Of a stretch of 9,360 bases of DNA, positions 6,594 through 9,360 are shown piece after piece (the stretch's first letter is position 1; the number at the start of each line of letters is the position of its first letter). The stretch lies in contig CAMBYR010000064.1 of the NCBI GenBank assembly GCA_945872375.1, positions 1 to 9,360 on the forward strand, given 5' to 3'. The notes under the pieces were generated by a model. The model made no database searches. It worked only from the letters and a program-made list of their open reading frames with translations, and was not told the origin of the DNA. The stretch is from an uncultured Blautia sp. (GTDB lineage Bacteria > Bacillota > Clostridia > Lachnospirales > Lachnospiraceae). A program made the translations under genes and the position numbers.

Positions 6594-7326
6594 CTGTCTC
6601 AATTTCGCTCCCGTTGTAAATATCGGCATAGGTTTCTGCATCTTCCTCAGAGCCGGAAGCTTCTGCAGAGGTTTCTTCCGTATTGCCGTCCGGTGCCGCG
6701 GATGCGTCTTCCGTTTCGTCGCTCTGGCTGAGAGGCGTGATCACAATGCTTTCCGGTGCAATGCCGGTTTTTCTTTTGACGATATCCTCGATCTGGGCAC
6801 GCTGTGCATCATCCAGATACGCATCCGGGACGATCACGTCCGCCGTTTCCCCTGTCAGATTCACGATCACATCTTCAAATCCCTTTGCTTCCAGAAGAAG
6901 CTCTGCCGCCGCCTCCTTTTCCGTCAGCTCCGCCATGGCGACCATGGTGCTGACGGCTTCCTGCTTCTGCTCGTCTCCAAGCTCCTGATTGTTGATGATC
7001 TCCTGAAGATCTGCCTTGTTCTGGGATCGGATCTGCTCTCTGCTGAGCTTTGCCTGGGCAGCAAATCCGGTCGCTCCCGTAAGTACGGCTTCACCGGGAG
7101 TGGAGGTATCCTCATACTCCGTGCCATCTGCCCCGTTCTCATCCAGAAGGGCTGTTTCGTCTGTCAGGTCAAAATCCACATCATCCAGGATCGTGCTGCT
7201 GTCCGTGCTGGTTTCCTGATCACGGAACCCCAGATCCACATCTGCAAAATTCAGATATCCCGCTATTGCGATCAGGATTGCCAGCGAGGTGATGATCACC
7301 TGATTCTTTTTCATAATTTTTTTCAC
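6577..7326 (-). CDS. spoIIIAH: stage III sporulation protein AH
   Basis: SpoIIIAH is a mother-cell membrane protein whose extracellular ring-building domain (related to YscJ/FliF) binds SpoIIQ from the forespore, forming the channel that supports late forespore gene expression. I choose GTG 7326 (249 aa) because AGGAG lies exactly 7 nt upstream; an ATG at 7341 would add five residues and overlap spoIIIAG by 4 nt but lacks a ribosome binding site. From the GTG, a basic N-terminus and a membrane helix (QVIITSLAILIAIAGYLNFA) lie at about 9-28. An acidic, Ser/Thr-rich linker runs to about 80. The ring-building domain covers about 88-199 (REQIRSQNKADLQEII, then ELLLEAKGFEDVIVNLTG and IEDIVKRKTGIAPESIVITP). 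A strongly acidic tail of about 50 residues follows, making the protein longer than the 218 aa of B. subtilis SpoIIIAH. Confidence 0.93.
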   Translation of the reverse strand: MKKIMKKNQVIITSLAILIAIAGYLNFADVDLGFRDQETSTDSSTILDDVDFDLTDETALLDENGADGTEYEDTSTPGEAVLTGATGFAAQAKLSREQIRSQNKADLQEIINNQELGDEQKQEAVSTMVAMAELTEKEAAAELLLEAKGFEDVIVNLTGETADVIVPDAYLDDAQRAQIEDIVKRKTGIAPESIVITPLSQSDETEDASAAPDGNTEETSAEASGSEEDAETYADIYNGSEIETEGIYD

Positions 7327-7333
7327 TTTTTCT

Positions 7334-7338
7334 CTCCT
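7334..7338 (-). promoter_or_regulatory. ribosome binding site deciding the GTG start of spoIIIAH
   Basis: AGGAG at 7338-7334 lies 7 nt before GTG 7326. It falls inside the coding sequence if the ATG at 7341 is used, and that ATG has no Shine-Dalgarno site of its own. The ATG of MKKNQV at 7314 is 19 nt away, too far for this site. This favours the GTG. Confidence 0.7.
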
Positions 7339-7784
7339 CATTTCATTTTCATTATTTTAATTTTATGGGCTTCAATCTGAAATAATGCCATGACCGCCTG
7401 CTGAATGTTCCGTACCGTCACAGGATCATCTGCCCCCTGTGCCGCGATCAGTACCCCCGTTACTTCCGTATCCTCCGTGCCGTAAAATCCGGAATTTTCT
7501 CCATTTCCTGTCATCAACATGACACGAACCTCTCCCACCCCTTCGGACGCCGACAAAACCGCTTCCAGCCGTTCCTCCAAAGAAATCGCCTGACGGCTGC
7601 CGTTTTCTTCCTCTGGCGTATCATTCAGAAGCCCCTGCTCTTTTTCATCATGAGAAACCGGCATGGCTGCCACTGCCAGCAGAAGTCCCAGCAGCAGAAG
7701 TACGATCCACTGCGTTTTCCCCATAGACGGTAAATTCCATTTCCAGTTCTCCTTCCCCGATTCCCCACTCTTTCCAAAGAGCAT
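7338..7784 (-). CDS. spoIIIAG: stage III sporulation protein AG, short form
   Basis: SpoIIIAG forms a large ring in the mother-cell membrane as part of the SpoIIIA-SpoIIQ channel. The 148-aa product has a short cytoplasmic N-terminus, one membrane helix at about 24-42 (WIVLLLLGLLLAVAAMPV), an acidic linker, and a ring-building fold: SLEERLEAVLSASEGVGEVR at 68-87, then EVTGVLIAAQGADDPVTVRN at 107-126, QQAVMALFQIEAHKIKIMKM to the end. Between the first strand (VRVML) and EVTGVLI there are only about 16 residues, where known SpoIIIAG proteins carry a much longer insertion; B. subtilis SpoIIIAG is about 229 aa. The ATG at 7784 has AGGGGG 7 nt upstream, but lies 137 nt inside spoIIIAF. An internal ATG at 7724 would still overlap by 77 nt. 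Identity rests on motifs, size and operon position. Confidence 0.88.
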   Translation of the reverse strand: MLFGKSGESGKENWKWNLPSMGKTQWIVLLLLGLLLAVAAMPVSHDEKEQGLLNDTPEEENGSRQAISLEERLEAVLSASEGVGEVRVMLMTGNGENSGFYGTEDTEVTGVLIAAQGADDPVTVRNIQQAVMALFQIEAHKIKIMKMK

Positions 7785-8214
7785 CCATAAGCCCCCTTTC
7801 CTGCTGTGCTGTCACCTCTTCCTGTACACAGAGCACTGCAGACACACGCTCTCCTTCTATATGTACGGCAGCATCCCTGAGATTTATTCCTGCATTTTCT
7901 GCTGCCTCCATAATTTTTCTTCGAATCTCCCATTCATATCCCTGTTTCATGCAGATGATCTGAAGTTCTTCCAGTTCTTTCTGAACCAGATTCTCTGATT
8001 CTGCCCGATAATTTCCATGAAAGCTCTCCATGATCTCTGTTCCTTTTCCCAGAAGCGATACCAACGGAGTGCTCATCATGCAGATCAGCATCAGCCCCAT
8101 AAACAGCCGTACATATTTTTCATATTTCTTATCCGGGATCAGATGAAGAAATGCCGTAAACAATATATAAAATACGGCAAGATTTTTCATCCACCCATAT
8201 AGCGCCTCCTTCAA
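7648..8214 (-). CDS. spoIIIAF: stage III sporulation protein AF
   Basis: SpoIIIAF is a mother-cell membrane component of the SpoIIIA complex; its soluble domain has a ring-building-like fold. The product is 188 aa, against 206 in B. subtilis. It starts with TTG at 8214 (MKEALYGWMKNLAVFYILF), supported by GGGAGGG 6 nt upstream and by the EALYxW type of N-terminus seen in the family. Two membrane helices lie at about 8-27 and 34-54, joined by the typical PDKKYEKYVRLFMGL. A helical linker (about 60-90) and a soluble domain at about 90-165 follow (EWEIRRKIMEAAENAGINL to GELEMEFTVYG). The last residues (DRTSAAGTSAGSGSHAGFS) are low in complexity and are encoded by the DNA that specifies the SpoIIIAG membrane helix in another frame. 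It begins 3 nt after the spoIIIAE stop. Confidence 0.9.
   Translation of the reverse strand: MKEALYGWMKNLAVFYILFTAFLHLIPDKKYEKYVRLFMGLMLICMMSTPLVSLLGKGTEIMESFHGNYRAESENLVQKELEELQIICMKQGYEWEIRRKIMEAAENAGINLRDAAVHIEGERVSAVLCVQEEVTAQQERGLMDALWKEWGIGEGELEMEFTVYGENAVDRTSAAGTSAGSGSHAGFS
7792..7797 (-). promoter_or_regulatory. ribosome binding site of spoIIIAG inside spoIIIAF
   Basis: AGGGGG (7797-7792) lies 7 nt before the ATG at 7784, close to the ideal AGGAGG and spacing. It supports the long spoIIIAG frame starting within spoIIIAF rather than a start nearer the spoIIIAF stop. Confidence 0.6.
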
Positions 8215-8217
8215 TTT

Positions 8218-9354
8218 TTACCCTCCCATACCTGTCATAAGAATGACCAGGGCCAGCATACACATGACTTCCGCAGTAAACAGCACCTTCAAAAGAAGGG
8301 CACAGCCTTCGCCCATGGTGCTTAAACATTCCACCATTCTTTTGTCCGACACCGGCTGGGAAACGGCCGCCAGGAAACGGCATGCCAGCGACATTCCGCC
8401 ATAATGGATCACCGGCTCTGCTGCCGCAAATACAAGGACTGCCAGAAAGGCGGCTCCCATACAGTTCCGCACCAGAACGGCACTGGCAAGGATCAGCTCC
8501 GTAACCATATTGACCGCATTGCCGATTCCAGGAAGCGCCCCTGCCGTTTTCCCCAGCGCGCTTCTTTTCAGGCTGTCCAGCACCGGTGCCACCAGATTCT
8601 GAACCACCTGAAGCCCCACGGCAGCACCCAGAAGGGTTTTCAGGCTCCAACAGATCATGGTATTTAAAAGCTCCCCCATTTTCCCAAGCATTTCTTCTCT
8701 GGAAAGATGATTTACCAGACGGATCAGGACATACAGATTTATGCCGGGAAGAATGGCATTTACCAGAATCCACTGGATCACCCATACAAGAAACAGGATG
8801 CCTTCATAAAAAACAGCGGCCGTAGATGGCCCTGAGGACGCCGTCACAGCCATCAGATAGGCAGGCGCCAGGCCTTTCATAAACATGGCGATCCAGTCCA
8901 GTCTTTCAGAAAGATTCCTGCTTATATCGGAAAATGCCCCCATCAGAAGCGTAAACAGCAGAAGATACACCATATAAAAACAGATTTCCCCGATCTGGCC
9001 GCTGTCGTATACCTCTGCAAAATTAGAAAATATAGCTGCCATCAGAATCAGGACCAGAATTTTTGCAAACAGCAGCCTGTCCTTTTCCAGCCTTCGAAAA
9101 AAAAGACTGCGAAAAAAATCCTTAAGTGCCTCCCGGGAAAAAAGCTTTTCCCCTGACATCAGCCCGCGTACAGCCTCTCCGAGAGAAAAGCTCTGATCAT
9201 CCAGAAGCTCATCCACCATTTTCTGCACATCCGTAAGACTGATTTTATCCAGCAGCTCCTCCTGGATTTCCGAGAGGCTGTTATCCTCCTGTTTTTCCCC
9301 TCTGACGGATACCGGAAACAGCAGAATGAAAAAAAACAGCAGCACCCACGGCAC
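8218..9354 (-). CDS. spoIIIAE: stage III sporulation protein AE, 5' end probably outside window
   Basis: SpoIIIAE is the large polytopic membrane protein of the SpoIIIA complex, thought to form part of the channel in the mother-cell membrane. The frame gives 378 aa from a GTG at 9354 and stays open to the window edge. The N-terminus PWVLLFFFILLFPVSVRGEK looks like a signal peptide core, but without a basic start, so a few residues (with Lys/Arg) and the true start codon probably lie upstream. B. subtilis SpoIIIAE is about 399 aa. After a soluble segment (about 20-90) come hydrophobic stretches near 97-113, 123-142, 160-172, 184-211, 235-252, 283-312 and 352-374. Recognisable parts are WIAMFMKGLAPAYLMAVTAS at 154-173 and ALPGIGNAVNMVTELILASA at 273-292. 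The stop lies 3 nt before the spoIIIAF TTG, so translation is probably coupled. Confidence 0.94.
   Translation of the reverse strand: MPWVLLFFFILLFPVSVRGEKQEDNSLSEIQEELLDKISLTDVQKMVDELLDDQSFSLGEAVRGLMSGEKLFSREALKDFFRSLFFRRLEKDRLLFAKILVLILMAAIFSNFAEVYDSGQIGEICFYMVYLLLFTLLMGAFSDISRNLSERLDWIAMFMKGLAPAYLMAVTASSGPSTAAVFYEGILFLVWVIQWILVNAILPGINLYVLIRLVNHLSREEMLGKMGELLNTMICWSLKTLLGAAVGLQVVQNLVAPVLDSLKRSALGKTAGALPGIGNAVNMVTELILASAVLVRNCMGAAFLAVLVFAAAEPVIHYGGMSLACRFLAAVSQPVSDKRMVECLSTMGEGCALLLKVLFTAEVMCMLALVILMTGMGG
8221..8227 (-). promoter_or_regulatory. ribosome binding site deciding the TTG start of spoIIIAF
   Basis: GGGAGGG (8227-8221), the last bases of spoIIIAE, stands 6 nt before TTG 8214. A second purine run, AAGGAGG, lies just after the TTG, 14 nt before the ATG of codon 9. 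The first site has the better spacing and keeps the conserved N-terminus. Confidence 0.65.
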
Positions 9355-9360
9355 TACTGT

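Noticed and set aside
8129..8785. Minus-strand open frame of 218 codons
   Set aside because: It overlaps spoIIIAE and the start of spoIIIAF in another frame; the product is Gly/Ser/Arg-rich and non-membrane, typical of a shadow of a hydrophobic gene.

Overview
All convincing genes in this window lie on the minus strand, so transcription runs from high to low coordinates. Gene content and order point to an endospore-forming Firmicute, most likely a clostridium of the Lachnospiraceae: part of a spoIIIA sporulation operon lies next to an asp23-nusB-xseA-xseB-ispA-dxs housekeeping cluster, with strong AGGAGG ribosome binding sites and a moderate GC content. The family assignment is an inference from protein character and gene order; no database was searched.

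Region 1 (9360 to 6577) holds the last four genes of the spoIIIA operon: spoIIIAE (5' end probably cut by the window edge), spoIIIAF, spoIIIAG and spoIIIAH. In known spore formers these mother-cell membrane proteins build the SpoIIIA-SpoIIQ channel between mother cell and forespore. Three points stand out: a 137-nt overlap of spoIIIAF and spoIIIAG in different frames, a short SpoIIIAG that seems to lack most of the usual insertion in its ring-building domain, and a SpoIIIAH with a long acidic C-terminal tail. Non-ATG starts with good Shine-Dalgarno sites fit spoIIIAF (TTG) and spoIIIAH (GTG).

Region 2 (6576 to 4864) is prfC, encoding peptide release factor 3, with its own sigma-A-type promoter (TTGACA, 18 bp, TAAAAT) just after spoIIIAH. 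Its leader could encode a nine-residue peptide. A hairpin surrounds the spoIIIAH stop codon.

Region 3 (4863 to 1) is a probable operon driven by an extended -10 promoter that begins 3 nt past the prfC stop: asp23 (envelope/stress-type protein), nusB (antitermination), xseA and xseB (exonuclease VII subunits), ispA (prenyl diphosphate synthase) and dxs (start of the MEP isoprenoid pathway, 3' end outside the window). The junctions nusB/xseA, xseA/xseB and xseB/ispA overlap by 4, 8 and 11 nt and dxs follows ispA after 13 nt, indicating translational coupling. A perfect 11-bp inverted repeat ending in a T run lies exactly between asp23 and nusB and may act as an attenuator.

There is no gene-free stretch longer than 300 bases; the two longest gaps are about 123 bp (6454-6576) and 101 bp (4763-4863), both with promoters. 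I saw no tRNA, rRNA, CRISPR array, insertion sequence or phage gene. I did not find a clearly new system. The best leads are the unusual SpoIIIAF/AG/AH arrangement and the two stop-codon hairpins.
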